Shown here: in pieces, positions 15,692-28,000 of the stretch
How the letters are laid out: each line of letters begins with the position of its first letter
How positions within the stretch are numbered: position 1 is the stretch's first letter
Origin: JAKFXL01 sp947085765
GTDB taxonomy: Bacteria; Pseudomonadota; Gammaproteobacteria; Tenderiales; Tenderiaceae
Reading direction: 5' to 3'
NCBI GenBank assembly: GCA_947085765.1
Contig: CAMTXZ010000005.1
Span: 1-64,000, forward strand
Length of the DNA: 64,000 nucleotides
Notes under the pieces: generated by a model
Databases searched by the model: none
What the model was told of the DNA's origin: nothing
Seen by the model: the letters and a program-made list of their open reading frames with translations, nothing else
Program-made: the position numbers and the translations under genes

Positions 15692-17080
15692 GTGAAAATG
15701 AAATCAATTGTTATGGCCGTTGCGGCTGCCAGTGTTATCTCTGGTCAGGCCTTTGCCCTGGCCCCTAATACTGTTCCTGATATCGAGCTGTGGGTCTCTG
15801 GCGCCAGCGCTCAGGACAAAGCCTTTGGTGCACTGTTGGGAGAGCTGTGTGCTGATATCCCGGATACCTTTCTTGATGGTGGCACGGGCAAGGCGCAGCG
15901 CGCTTTCTCTTGCACACTGGACAGTACCAAAGTGCCTGGTCTAAGCATTGCCAACCCCAAGGTATTGATACATAAACGCTCCGCTGGCGGTTCCGGCATG
16001 GGTGTGCAGCCAGTGGCGGATGGCGCTGCTATTGAGTTTATGAATGTTAGTGCTGCCAACTGTGTTGTGACCACCCCGAATGTATATAACTGCGGTTATA
16101 ACGTTACCAGCAACAGGGTGTTACATGCACCGGATGCCGGTCTCTCCGATGTGGAGCCGGCGATGTTTGTGGGTGTCAACGTACCGGATGGTTTTACATC
16201 CGTGACTCCAGATCAGTTGGTTAAGCTTGATGTAAAGAGTGTACGTGCCGGTGTCTTTGGCATTCCTGTGACTGTTGCGCTGCGTAATGCTCTGCAGACA
16301 GCCCAGGGTCTGGTTCCTGGCAGCGATACCGAGGCCAATATGCCAAGCCTGAGCAAGATACAGGTTGCCTCTTTGATGGCCGTTGGTGGTATCAAAAAGT
16401 GGGATACACTCTATATTAATGGCACCAAGCTGACACAGGTGGTAGGTGTTACCCCTCCGAGTGATACCAAGGTGCACATCTGCCGTCGTGTGAACGGTTC
16501 TGGCACCCAGGCGCAGTTTAACGCCAACTTCCTTGGCAACCCTTGCACCGATGGCGGCCTGATTCCAACCACAACGACCAATAATCTGACGGGTCCAGTG
16601 GTGGTATTGAACTCCGGTTCTGGTGATGTTGAAACCTGCCTGAACGACAAAAGCGCTGCCAACATCTGGGCGATTGGTCTGCAATCTACCGAGAAAAACG
16701 CCGATTTGGCTAAGGCTTACCGCTTTATCAAGATCGATGGTGTAGCACCGACTCTGGAAAACGCCTACAACAATACATATTTTGACTGGGCCGAAGAGTC
16801 CATGCAGTGGCGTACTGTTGCAGCAGGTGGCCCAGTGGGTGACAAGCTGACAATTCTGAACACCATGGCCAGCCAGGCCGGCAAGCCCAGCATCATTGCT
16901 GCAGCTAATGCCGGTTTTGTGCATCCTTGGGGTGCTGCAGGTTACCTCTCTGTCTACACCAACGGTTATGCACCATCAACCGTATGGAATGCTGCTAATC
17001 CAGTGACCACCGCCAGCCACGGTACTCCAGTGAGCAACTGCCGTGTACCACTGATCGGCAGACCATCTGCTATCAACTAA
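15692..17080 (+). CDS. Secreted PstS-like periplasmic-binding-fold protein
   Basis: A 462-residue exported protein. GGAG lies about nine bases before a GTG at 15692, chosen over an ATG at 15698 and an unsupported start at 15656. The signal peptide ends A-F-A near residue 23. The body shows phosphate-binding-protein-like landmarks: V-S-G-A-S-A-Q near the N-terminus, K-R-S-A-G-G-S-G-M-G, S-L-M-A-V-G-G-I-K-K-W-D, and R-R-V-N-G-S-G-T-Q-A-Q-F-N, the last resembling the PstS segment R-x-D-G-S-G-T that contacts phosphate. No PEP-CTERM tail is present. It shares the riboswitch-led transcript with the PEP-CTERM gene. Ligand unknown; phosphate or a phosphorylated compound is inference. A strong terminator follows. 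Confidence 0.65.
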   Translation: MKMKSIVMAVAAASVISGQAFALAPNTVPDIELWVSGASAQDKAFGALLGELCADIPDTFLDGGTGKAQRAFSCTLDSTKVPGLSIANPKVLIHKRSAGGSGMGVQPVADGAAIEFMNVSAANCVVTTPNVYNCGYNVTSNRVLHAPDAGLSDVEPAMFVGVNVPDGFTSVTPDQLVKLDVKSVRAGVFGIPVTVALRNALQTAQGLVPGSDTEANMPSLSKIQVASLMAVGGIKKWDTLYINGTKLTQVVGVTPPSDTKVHICRRVNGSGTQAQFNANFLGNPCTDGGLIPTTTTNNLTGPVVVLNSGSGDVETCLNDKSAANIWAIGLQSTEKNADLAKAYRFIKIDGVAPTLENAYNNTYFDWAEESMQWRTVAAGGPVGDKLTILNTMASQAGKPSIIAAANAGFVHPWGAAGYLSVYTNGYAPSTVWNAANPVTTASHGTPVSNCRVPLIGRPSAIN

Positions 17081-17110
17081 GTTGATAGTCATCTAGTTGT
17101 ACCGTTTTTA

Positions 17111-17146
17111 ATGGCGGCGCCTTGCGGGGTACCGCCATTTTTTATT
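17111..17146 (+). terminator. Rho-independent terminator
   Basis: Stem ATGGCGG (17111-17117) with CCGCCAT (17132-17138), extended inside by GC pairs and followed at once by a T-run (TTTTTTATT). It ends the transcript of the PEP-CTERM and PstS-like genes 30 bp after the latter's stop. Confidence 0.85.
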
Positions 17147-17193
17147 GGGGCGTCTGCTGGCGCATGTTTGTAATCCCCACTTTGATTTTGTTA

Positions 17194-17241
17194 GGCGCAG
17201 CAGCAATGGCAATGTGCATGTTGTTATTGCCTGGTTGCGCC
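17194..17241 (+). other. Composite hairpin upstream of tpsB
   Basis: Nested inverted repeats: GGCGCA (17194-17199) with TGCGCC (17236-17241), and GGCAAT (17208-17213) with ATTGCC (17226-17231), separated by an internal loop. A T-rich stretch follows. It may be a second terminator or a structured leader element. It lies about 150 bp before the tpsB start. Confidence 0.5.
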
Positions 17242-17294
17242 CTTTTGATAATTTTCTCCATCTGTTTTGTAACAATGGTGTAACTGCCATGTAA

Positions 17295-17362
17295 TGCACA
17301 TCCTGCATAATTCGCGCCTTAATGATGGTGCTGTGGTCTTACGCCAATTCTGCACATCCTGC
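17295..17362 (+). repeat. 12-bp direct repeat upstream of tpsB
   Basis: TGCACATCCTGC occurs at 17295-17306 and again at 17351-17362, 56 bp apart start to start, just upstream of the tpsB start. It could be a regulator-binding site or a chance duplication. Confidence 0.45.
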
Positions 17363-17391
17363 TGGTGAATAGTGTCGAGGTTGAATTTCGA

Positions 17392-18981
17392 ATGATTTTT
17401 TTATCTGTAATGCGGCGCTCCCTGTTGTTGTCACTGGGGTTGATCTGTTGCTGCACTTCAGTGGTGGCCGGCGAGAGTGAGACCGCACCGACAGATGTGC
17501 ATTTCAACATCTGGGAGTTTCAGGTGGAGGGTGCGACGCTGTTGCCGCGTGCCAGCGTTGAGGGTGTTGTTTATCCATTTATGGGGAGTGATAAAACTTT
17601 GGCAGATGTTGAGGCGGCCAAGAGTGCGTTGGAACAGCTCTATCGTGATGCCGGTTATGCGGCGGTACTGGTAAATATTCCCGAACAGGAGGCCAACGAA
17701 GGTGTAATTCGGTTGAAGGTGACCGAGAGCAAGATTGACCGTTTCCGTATTACTGGTACACGCTACTCGTCGCCGCGCGATCTACGCGCCGAGCTGCCGG
17801 CGTTGCAACCGGGCACTCCACTGCATCTGCCAACCCTGCAGGCACAACTGGCGCAGGCGGGGCGTCTGGCGCCGGAGCGTGTCTTGAATCCGGTATTCCG
17901 CCCGGGTCTGGAGCCAGGCACCATGGAGGCCGAATTGAAGGTTGAAGATGGGGTGCCGCTGCACGCTAGTCTCGGATTTAATAATCGCTATACACTCGGT
18001 AGTTCGCATCTGCGTATGGAGATGGGGTTGAGTTATGCCAATCTCTGGCAGCGCCACCATAACATCTCTCTGAACTATCAATCCTCACCACAAAACTGGG
18101 CGGATGTGCGGGTCTGGTCACTGAGCTATTCCATCCCGGTGGACAAGGCGTACTGGAATTTTTCAGCTGTGCGTTCGGCAAGCCATTCAGCGGCGTTTGG
18201 TTCTCTCGGTGTGCTGGGCAATAGTGATATCTATGGCATTAACTGGCAGCACCCCTTGCCGGCAAGAGAGGGGGTGAATCAGGGGGTTTCAATCGGCGTT
18301 CAATACAAGGATCAGCGGCAAAATGTGCTGCTGCCCGATGGTAATGGTATTTCGACGCCGATTAGTTACTCCGTCGCCCAGGCGCAATTTACTCGTAGCC
18401 AGCAAGATGAGATGGGAGTGACCAGTTACTCTCTGGGTGCCTCGTTTGGTTTGCGTCTGTTTAGTGATAGCTTGCAGGTGTTTGATGATAAACGTTCGCA
18501 ATCCAGGCCGAGCTTTAGCCATTTTAATGGTGATGTCGAACGGCTGCAGGCCGGGTTCATGAAAACCACCTGGCGCTTTCATCTGGCAGCGCAGCTCAGC
18601 GACTCACCTTTGATTAGTAATGAACAGTTTAATGCCGGTGGCGCTGATACCGTGCGTGGTTATCCTGAGTCACAGGTGATGGGTGACGATGCGGTGTTGG
18701 CTAATCTGGAGCTGCGCAGCCCGCCTTTGATGCCTGCAAAATGGTCATCACTCTATGATCTTCAGTTACTTGTTTTTGCTGATAGCGCCTGGCTCAAACG
18801 TCATAACTCCCTCGCCTCGGAAGAGCCGCGTCAGCATCTGTCCGGTGTTGGTATCGGTGCGCGGTTGGTGATGGCCAAAAATATTAATGCCGTCCTTGAC
18901 TGGGCTACGCCTCTGGAAGATGCGGGCAGTATCAAACGCAGTGATGCGCGTACTCATTTCAATGTCCGTTACGAATTCTGA
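17392..18981 (+). CDS. Two-partner secretion outer-membrane transporter (TpsB, FhaC/ShlB-like)
   Basis: A 529-residue Omp85-superfamily transporter. A signal peptide (about residues 1-27, with Cys-Cys-Cys in the core) is followed by two POTRA domains (about 35-115 and 115-190) and a 16-strand barrel domain ending in the terminal phenylalanine Y-E-F. The conserved loop-6 motif V-R-G-Y is at about 421-424. It exports the TpsA protein encoded 35 bp downstream across the outer membrane. An in-frame GTG at 17365 exists, but the ATG at 17392 gives the best signal peptide; the ribosome-binding site (GAGG) is distant. The gene begins after the terminator/hairpin region, so it likely has its own promoter. 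Confidence 0.9.
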   Translation: MIFLSVMRRSLLLSLGLICCCTSVVAGESETAPTDVHFNIWEFQVEGATLLPRASVEGVVYPFMGSDKTLADVEAAKSALEQLYRDAGYAAVLVNIPEQEANEGVIRLKVTESKIDRFRITGTRYSSPRDLRAELPALQPGTPLHLPTLQAQLAQAGRLAPERVLNPVFRPGLEPGTMEAELKVEDGVPLHASLGFNNRYTLGSSHLRMEMGLSYANLWQRHHNISLNYQSSPQNWADVRVWSLSYSIPVDKAYWNFSAVRSASHSAAFGSLGVLGNSDIYGINWQHPLPAREGVNQGVSIGVQYKDQRQNVLLPDGNGISTPISYSVAQAQFTRSQQDEMGVTSYSLGASFGLRLFSDSLQVFDDKRSQSRPSFSHFNGDVERLQAGFMKTTWRFHLAAQLSDSPLISNEQFNAGGADTVRGYPESQVMGDDAVLANLELRSPPLMPAKWSSLYDLQLLVFADSAWLKRHNSLASEEPRQHLSGVGIGARLVMAKNINAVLDWATPLEDAGSIKRSDARTHFNVRYEF

Positions 18982-19016
18982 CAATTTGCAGCCGCGTCTG
19001 TGAATAGGAGCACATC

Positions 19017-22000
19017 ATGTTTGGTTTGAGATTGGGTCGCAAAAAGGTTAAAAACCGCAACGCAGTGTTGCGTGGTTTACGTCTCTATATGCAGCTGCTG
19101 CTGTTGGGTGGTGCGTTTACTGCTGTTACCACGGCGCGGGCTGATCTGCCGGCACGTGCTGCGCTGCCTGTTCCCTGTAGTAACAGCTGTTCAGCCATGG
19201 GCGGCGCCAATGGCTGGATCACCTCCGGGCAGGCGTCGTTGTCCAGCTCGGGCAGCACCCTGTATGTCAATCAGCAGAGCGATAAGGCAATTCTCAACTG
19301 GCAGAGTTTCAACATTGGTGCTGACAGTAAGGTGCAGTTCAATCAGCCGGCAACTACATCGGTGGCATTGAACCGTATCTACCAGGCTGACCCAAGCAAA
19401 ATCTATGGTGCATTAAATGCCAACGGCCAGGTATATCTGATTAATCGCAACGGTATGATTTTTGGTCAGGGTGCAAAGGTCGATGTTGGCTCACTCACTG
19501 CGTCGACACTGAATATCGATAATGCCACGTTCAACACTGTTGGTATTATCCAGGCGGTAAACCAGGGTAGCCCCGCTTTTGTTGCCGAAGGACCGATGGG
19601 TTCGGTGGTGATTGAGAGCGGCGCCCAGATTCAGACCAGCGAGGGTGGTCGGGTCATGGTCTTGGCGCCCGTGATTGAAAACAGCGGCACGATCAATACA
19701 CCTGGTGGCCAGACGCTTCTGGCAGCGAGCCAGGACAAGGTCTGGCTGATGGCCGCTGGCAAGGATGATAATTTGCGTGGACTGCTGGTGGAGGTTGGTA
19801 CTGGCGGTGATGTGAATAACTTCGGCGACATCGTAGCTCAACGCGGCAATATCACCATGATGGGTTTTGCTGTCAATCAGCAGGGAATACTCTCTGCCTC
19901 CACCACCATCAACAGCAATGGTTCGATCAAGTTGCTGGCGCGCGACAAGGGACAACTGCGCAAGGATGGCAGTAAATATGTGTTGGAGGGGATTACGACG
20001 GAACGTGATGGTAAGGCGGCCCATGTGACCTTTGGCAATAGCAGTCGTACGGAAGTGTTGCCGGAGCTGAATGAGACTACCACGGCGGTGGATGAGCAGA
20101 AGCAGGCGCTCTCCAGTGTGGATGTGGTGGCGAGGAGTATCCTGGTGTCGCAGGGGGCAGAGATTGTAGTGCCTGGTGGTAACGTCAGCCTGGTCGCAAC
20201 GGCCAATCCGGCAGTTGCGGCTCAGGCGGGTACGGTGCGTAATGATAGTCGCGTGGTGCTGGAGTCTGGCAGTCTCATTGATGTCAGCGGCACCACCAGC
20301 ACTGAATTGGCGATGGAGCGCAACTTGTTGCAGGTTGAGCTGCGCGCCAACGAACTCGCTGACTCACCATTGCAGCGCGATGGTGTATTGCGAGGCAAGA
20401 AGGTGACCATTGATATCCGCAAGGGTACATCAATCGCTAACATTCAAGGCGCCCTTGACGGTATTAAACGTGATGTAGGCGAACGGCTCGCTGCGGGGGG
20501 GAGCATAAACGTCGCCTCGGAAGGTGATGTGGTGATGGCTAAGGGCGCCACGGTTGATATCTCCGGTGGCGAGGTTCGTTACGATGCCGGCTGGATCAAT
20601 ACCACCAAGCTCACTTCTGAAGGCAAAATTTACGACATTGGCAGCGCCACTCCTGATCAACGCTACGATGGTGTGCTTGGCGAATATAATCGCAGCTCTA
20701 ACAAGTGGGGTGTGACACAGACGTGGCGCATCCTCGGTCCGATTGCACAAGGGCAATATGAGTCGGGTTATGTCGAAGGGAAGGATGCTGGCGACTTTAA
20801 GGTCAGTGCTAGCGCCATGCAAATCGATGGTAATGTCGAAGCCCATGTCACCTACGGTGTGCATCAGGACAACCCGCTGCAACTGCCGCGGTTGGGCGGC
20901 CTGGAGTTGGACCTCGCTACGCTCGGACGTAGTGGTATCAAATACGATCCCGCCGCGGTTAGCTTTGCCACCCACACAGCCAACAGTATTGGTAATGAAT
21001 TACTCAATCCCAGTGATGCGATCACGATTGATCCACGCCTGCTGCAAGAGGGTGGTGTAGGGCGCGTGACGCTGCGTACTAACGGTGAGGTGACGGTGCC
21101 GGAGGGGACAGACTTGCGGCTGCCAGCAGGTGGCGAACTCAACCTCAGTGGCGCTGCCATCAACCTGGACGGCACTATCACTGTACGTGCTGGTAAGGTG
21201 GCGCTTAATACGGTGCAGACACAAGGCCTGGTCAATCGTCCGTTATCGCTGGGTGAACATGCCAGGATCGATGTCAGCGGTGGTTGGGTTAATGAATATG
21301 AGTTGTCGGGCAATGATACCGTTATCACAACAGTGGGCAGCAAACCATGGTTGATTGACGGTGGCTCTGTCACGCTCAGTGCCCAGGGGGATCTGAGTCT
21401 CGCCGCTGGTAGTGAAATTAGCGCTGATGGTGGCGCAGTGGTGGATGCAACAGGTGAACTTCATGCCGGCAGTGGTGGTGACATCAATCTGATCAGCCGT
21501 GTGCCTTTGATTGAAGGTTCGCAGATAACAGTAGCCGGTGATCTACACGCCTATGCCGCAGTTACGGGTGGTAGCCTCAGCATCGAAGCCAATAGTGTGC
21601 GTATTGATACGGCAGGTGATGCCGCCGCGGGTGAGTTGTTGCTGACGCCGGAATTTTTTCAAAAAGGTGGCTTCAAGAGTTACGCACTCACCTCCAATCT
21701 CAACGGTATTACGGTGGCTGATGGCAGCGTCGTCAAACCGCAGGCGCAGACATTGCAGCTCGATAACGATTTTTCCAAGTACGCCTCGGGGGCTGATATT
21801 CGTGGTTTCAGTCAGCTGACACTATTGCCTGAGGCTCAACGCCACTCAGTGGATCTGAGCCTGACCCTGGATCAGTCTGCGGCCGGACGGGTGACTCCGG
21901 CCCTTTTCCGGATCGGTAGCGCTGCGCGCATCGAGACCGGCCCGGAGGCCAAACTGATACTGAACTCTGATCACAGTATCGATATTGATGGCACGCTCTC

Positions 22001-25000
22001 CACTGCTGGCGGCCAGATCGCGCTTAATATCACTGCCACTGCGCAAAAAAATGGTACTGCGGATGTTTTTTATCGACCCGAACAGGGTATCCATCTCGGC
22101 GCCAATGCTCAGCTGTTGACTACGGGCAAGGCGTTATATACACCCAATACCCTCGGCCAACCGTTGGGGGAGGTGCTTGATGGCGGCCAGGTGAGTCTGA
22201 CGGCAGATCGTGGCCATATCGTCACTGAAGCGGGTTCTCTGATTGATGTCTCCGGCACTGCGGCGATGGTGCAGATCAGGCCACAAGGTTCTATCAGTGG
22301 GGGTATCCAGGAGTTGATCGCCAGTGATGCCGGGGCCATTAAACTGACCGCAGCAGAGGGAATGGTATTGGCAGGCAGTCTGAGTGGTCGTGCTGGTGCA
22401 GCGCAGGCGGCAGGCGGTGACTTGCAGGTTGTGCTTGATGGCACTACGCGTGATGCCCCTGATGTTGCGCCCCCCGCGCCTCTTCGTAATTTTGAATATT
22501 CAGCGCGCACTATCACTCTGGGTTCATCCGCAGTGCAGCTGCCCGAAGGGTGGCAGCCAGGCATGGCGTTGCCCAAGGCATTGAATGGTCGAGCCGAGGT
22601 GAATGGTGCACTGGTGCAGGCGGGTGGTTTTGACACTCTGACGCTCAGGGCCAATGATCTGCAGAGCCTTATTGATCAGAAGATGTATCGTGGTCAGATC
22701 AACCTAAATAATGCGGATCTCAATCTGCGTCGCAGTATCGTGCTTGATGCACCGCTGATCAACAACAGTGGCGGTGACTCCCGTCTTGCCGCTGCTTACG
22801 TGGCGCTGAGCGATAGTGGTGCGCGTGGTGCAATAAAGCCGCAAGCGGCAACAGGTGAGGGGACGCTTGAGGTGACGGCACAGCAGGTTGATCTGATCGG
22901 TAATGTCACTCTCCAGGGGTGGCGACAGACACGTATCGCCAGTGATGGCGACATGCGGATGCGTGGCCTGCTGCCAACGATTAGCAGCAAGGAGTGGCTC
23001 GGCAGTCTCAACAGCTTCAGCGATGTACAGTTGCAGGCGGCGCGCCTCTATCCCAGCACACTGACCCAGTACCAGGTCAATGTGACCGGCCCTGATGGTG
23101 AGCTGCACATCGCGGCGGCAGCGCAACCTGTCAGTGGTCCACTGCTGTCTGCAGGTGGCAAGTTGACGTTGAAGGCTGACAACATCACCCAGGGCGGGGT
23201 GGTGCAGGCACCCTTCGGTGAGATCAATATGGTGGCGGCAAAACAGTTGGTATTGGCGCCGGGTAGTCTTACCTCAACCTCAGCAGCGGGGCAGGTGATC
23301 CCCTTTGGTCAGACCCAGCTCGGCATTGACTGGGTCTTTCCCATTAATGAGACCAACACACTATTAATAGATACACCACCCGCGCAGAAGATTAGCCTGG
23401 ATGCGCCATCGGTATTGCAGAAGAGTGGTGCGGTGATTGATCTCTCCGGTGGCGGTGATCTTAGCGCCTATGAGTTTGCTCCTGGTCCCGGTGGTTCACG
23501 GGATGTTCTGGCGCCCGAGAACTCTTCCAATCTGTTTGCCATCATCCCCGGGTTGCAAGGGTATGGCCCCTACGATCCGTTGGCCTTTACCAGTAGTGGT
23601 TTGAGGCCTGGCGATAGCATTCATCTGGCGGCGGGCAGTGGCCTAGCTGCGGGTGATTATCTGTTGTTGCCAGCGCGCTATGCCCTGTTGCCGGGGGCCT
23701 TTCTGGTAACACCCAAAGCCGGGACCCAGGACTTTGGTCCGGGGCAGTCGGTGGCGATGGTGGATGAGAGTGTCATCGTTGCCGGTTACCGTACCGTTGC
23801 GGGTACCAATGTTCGTGAATCGCGCTGGTCTGGTTATGCGGTGGCACCCGGAGCTGTCGCCCATAATTACAGCGAATACCAACAGAGCCTGGCCAATCAA
23901 TTTTATAGTGATCGCGCTGTTGCGAAGGATAAACAGGCGCCACTGTTGCCACGCGATGCCGGCCAGCTTGAGATCAAAGTCAGTGGCGAGTTGCAACTTG
24001 ATGGTGAATTACGGGCGCAGAAAGGAGGGCAGGGACGGGGTGCCCGTGTCGATCTGGATGCGCAGAAGCTCAGCGTAGTGGTGGCACGTGGTGCCGATGA
24101 TGGCACGGTGCAGATCACCGCTGACAATCTTAATGCCCTGAAGGCAGAGAGCCTGTTGCTGGGTGGCAGACGTAGCGAGAGCAGTGATGGAACAACGCTG
24201 GCGGTGAGCGCCACCGAAGTGACCGTGCGGTCCGGTGCGAAGGTCAATGTGCCCGAGCTGTTGTTGGCGGCCGCTGATGCAGTGACGCTGGAGTCTGGCG
24301 CTGAGGTGGCCGCCAGTGGTGAAGTGGCCGCCACTGGTGTCACCTATCTGCTTCAGGGTGATGGTGCGTTGTTGCAACTCTCGGCCGGTGCGCCGGTGGC
24401 GGTTGAACGAAACGGCGCCAAAGGGGTGAACGGGGCACTTAATATCGCCGCGGGTTCGACGCTCTCTGCTTCCGGATCAATGTACCTGGAGTCAAGTCGC
24501 GATACGGTGATGAAGGGTGCCCTGATGATGCAGGGCGGCACTCTCAACCTGAGTGCCAAGCGAATTACGTTGGGTGATGCTCCGCAATCCACGGCGGGAC
24601 TGGTATTGAGTCAGCAGCAGCTTAGCGGTCTGCATATGGACCATCTGACACTGAGCAGCCGTGAAACGGTGGATCTCTACGGCACTATCGATCTGAACAT
24701 GAAGGCGCTCACCGTGGCGGCAACAGGTCTGATTGAACATGGTGATGGCGCTGATGTTGTTTCTATTACAGCCAACACCCTGACGTTGAAAAACAGCGGC
24801 AGCAGCGCCACTGCTGTGGCGGTTGATGACAGCGCCACTTTAAATGTAACAACAGCTGATCTGCGCCTTGAGGGTGGAGAGTTCAAGATAGACGGCTTTG
24901 CAGCCACCGCGTTGACGGCGAACCATCAGGTGATGAATGCCGGTAACGGCAGGTTGAGTGTTGACGGCGATCTGACGATGAAGACGCCGCTGGTCGGGGC

Positions 25001-28000
25001 GGAGTATGGCGCCGACAGCACCATCGTTGCTGGCGGCAAGTTTGATCTGTTATCACTGCCTGCTGCGGCTGAGGGCGTGACCCCTTCCGGGCTGGGTGCA
25101 CGGCTTAAGTTGTCGGGTAGTGAACTTACCCTGGCTACTGCCATTCAACTTCCTTCTGGTGATCTGCGCCTCCATGCCAGCAGTGGTGATATCCGTCTGC
25201 TCGCTGATGCAGCAGTTGATGTCAGCGGCCGGGTAGAAAAGTTTGCCGATGCAGCTGTTACCACGCCGGCTGGCAATGTCTCGCTCACTGCCGATGGTGG
25301 TGATGTGCTCGTCGATCGTGGCGCCATCATTGCACTTAAGGGTGTGACAGGTGGTGAGGCGGGTACCTTGCAGGTCAACGCCGCTTCCGGCACGTTGCGT
25401 CTTGACGGTACCGTGGATGCCCATGATGAAAACGGTAATGGTCTGGCGACAGTTAATCTGGATCTAGGCACGCTGGATGATTTTTCACAGCTCAATCGCA
25501 CACTCAATAATAGTGGTTTTGGTGATGGACGCGGACTCCGTCTACGTCGCGGCGATATCACGGTGGCAACGGCTGATGTAGTGCAGGCACAACGGCTGCA
25601 CCTGACGGCAGATGAGGGGGCTATCGATGTTTACGGCCATATCAATGCCGCCGCTGCCAAAGGTGGTGAGGTGGTACTGCAAGCACGGGATGATCTGCAT
25701 CTACACAGCACGGCGCGTATTGATGCACAGGCTACGGCGGCTGATCAGGCGGGTGGCCATGTCGTGCTCGCCACCACCAAAGGGAGTATCGCAATTGATG
25801 CGGCGGATGTGGCCGATGCCGCTGTGATCGATGTCTCGGGTACTCGCACAGCTGCCGCTGCTGACCTGCAATATGTGGGTGGCAAGGTGGAGTTGCGAGC
25901 GCCACGTACTGCTAATGGTGTTGCGGTCTCATCACTGGCGGGCAATATCAAAGGCGCAGAGTCGATCGCGGTTGAGGCGTTCAAGAGTTACAGCGCCACT
26001 GTTCTCGACCGTTCACTGCAAAACAGGGTGAACAGCGATACTGCTGCTTATATGGATAATGCTGCTGATATCACCACTGCGCTGCAGATGCAGGGTGATA
26101 CACGTTTCCGTCTCCGCCCCGGAGTTGAGATCGACAGCACGGGCAGTTTGATCGTTACCGATAGCTGGGACTTCACCGAGGGTGACTATGAGGGGACACC
26201 ACAGTGGCGTTATGGCGGTGAATCGGGGGTGCTGACACTGCGCGCTGCCGATCAGCTGGTCTTCAACGAGTCGGTCAAGGATGGCATCGAAACCGCTGAT
26301 ATACAGATCTATCCCGATGATCCCTATTCCGTCATGCCGCTGCCCGGACGGCTGCTGAAAGGTGACTCATGGTCGTTCCGTTTTGCCGGTGGTGCGGATC
26401 TCAGTAGTGCCGATCCACTCGCCGTAAAGGCAGGGAAGGGTTCGGTCAGATTGGGGGATGGTGTACAGCTACACAGTGGCAGTGGTGATATCGCACTGGC
26501 CAGTGGCGGTGATCTCAGCTTTGCTGATAGCCGTGCAGCGATCTTCAGCGCCGGGCGCTCGGCCGGTTATGGCTCACTGCCAATGGAGTGGATGGCAGGC
26601 ATATTCCCCGGCCAGTATCCAGTGCGCGGCGGTGATGTGACGCTCGATGTGGCAGGCAATATCAAGGGTGCCGGAACAGATCAACTCATCACCGATTGGC
26701 TGCATCGTATGGGCAACTTTGGTGAAGGGCGCAATATTCCCACGGCCTGGGCGGTGAACTTTAAGGATTATGATGACCAGCCCCTGTTCAAGCAGAACCT
26801 CGGCGTCTTTGGTGGTGGCAATCTGAGTGTTCATGCCGGTGGCAACATCGACCGGCTCTCGGCCGTGGTACCAACCACTGGACGTCCTGATGGTGAATAC
26901 AGTGGCAACTTTGATAACGGTTTCATCACCAACAAGGTGACTGAACTGGGCGGTGGTGGCTCACTCGATGTTAAGGCGGGCGGCAACATCAATGGCGGTA
27001 TTTACTACGTCGAGAATGGTGACGGTAAGATCAGTGCCGGCAAGAGCATTCAGGAGGATAAGAGTGGCGTTGCGCCTGTGTTTGTTCTTGGTGATGCCAA
27101 GCTTTCACTTCAGGCGCGTGATGATCTGACGTTAGAGGCAGTGCTTAATTCGATGGTGTTGCCACCCAGTGATCTGGAGCCTGAAGGACGTGGCCTCTTT
27201 GAGTCATTCTTCTTCTCGTATGGTGATAAAAGCGGTATAGATCTTAGTAGTCTTAGTGGTGATGTCACACTACGTAATCAAAGCAGAGGGCTGACCAAAG
27301 ATGGCAATTTCCCTAATATCAGGTTTGGCTCCAATGAACTTTTTACTACCACGATCTACCCCGGTGATCTGAGTGTAGCTGCGCTGCAGGGCAATATTTA
27401 CATCGACAATTCGTTCACACTCTTCCCCAGCCACAACGGTAATCTTGAGCTGTTGGCCGATGGCAACATCACCATGCACGGCAGTACATCACAGATCAAT
27501 GTCAACATGAGTGATGCGGATCCTTTGCTGCTGCCCGGCAGTGGTGATCCAGTGATTTCATCATCCCTAGCCAACAGTGAGGCACGGCTCCAGTTTTCAG
27601 GCGCATCCAGCCTGATACATGCAGCCAAACCATTACATTTGAATGATCAGCAATCGATAGAGATTGTGGCGCGTCAGGGTAGTTTACGTGGCTCGGAGGA
27701 TGGTGCATATGCGCTGGCCTTCTATCTGCCTAAGCAGGCGCACCTCGTAGCGGGTAAAGATATTCGTGACATTCTGTTTTCAGGACAGAATCTATCATCA
27801 CAGGATGTGACTTTGATAGAAGCCGGGCGTGACATCGCCTACAGCAATCGTCGTGGTGGAGCTGGCCAATTGGCGCCGTCCGAATCGATTATGTTGCTCA
27901 GTGGGCCAGGTCAGTTGGTATTGCGTGCCGGGCGAACCGTTGATCTTGGTACCTCGTATGGTGTGGTGACCAATGGCAATACTAAAAATCTGGCGCTTGA

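Noticed and set aside
24009..26984. Repeated G-G and T-rich units in tpsA considered as a tandem DNA repeat array
   Set aside because: The repetition is at the protein level (beta-helix turns) with no conserved nucleotide unit, so no CRISPR or satellite is called.
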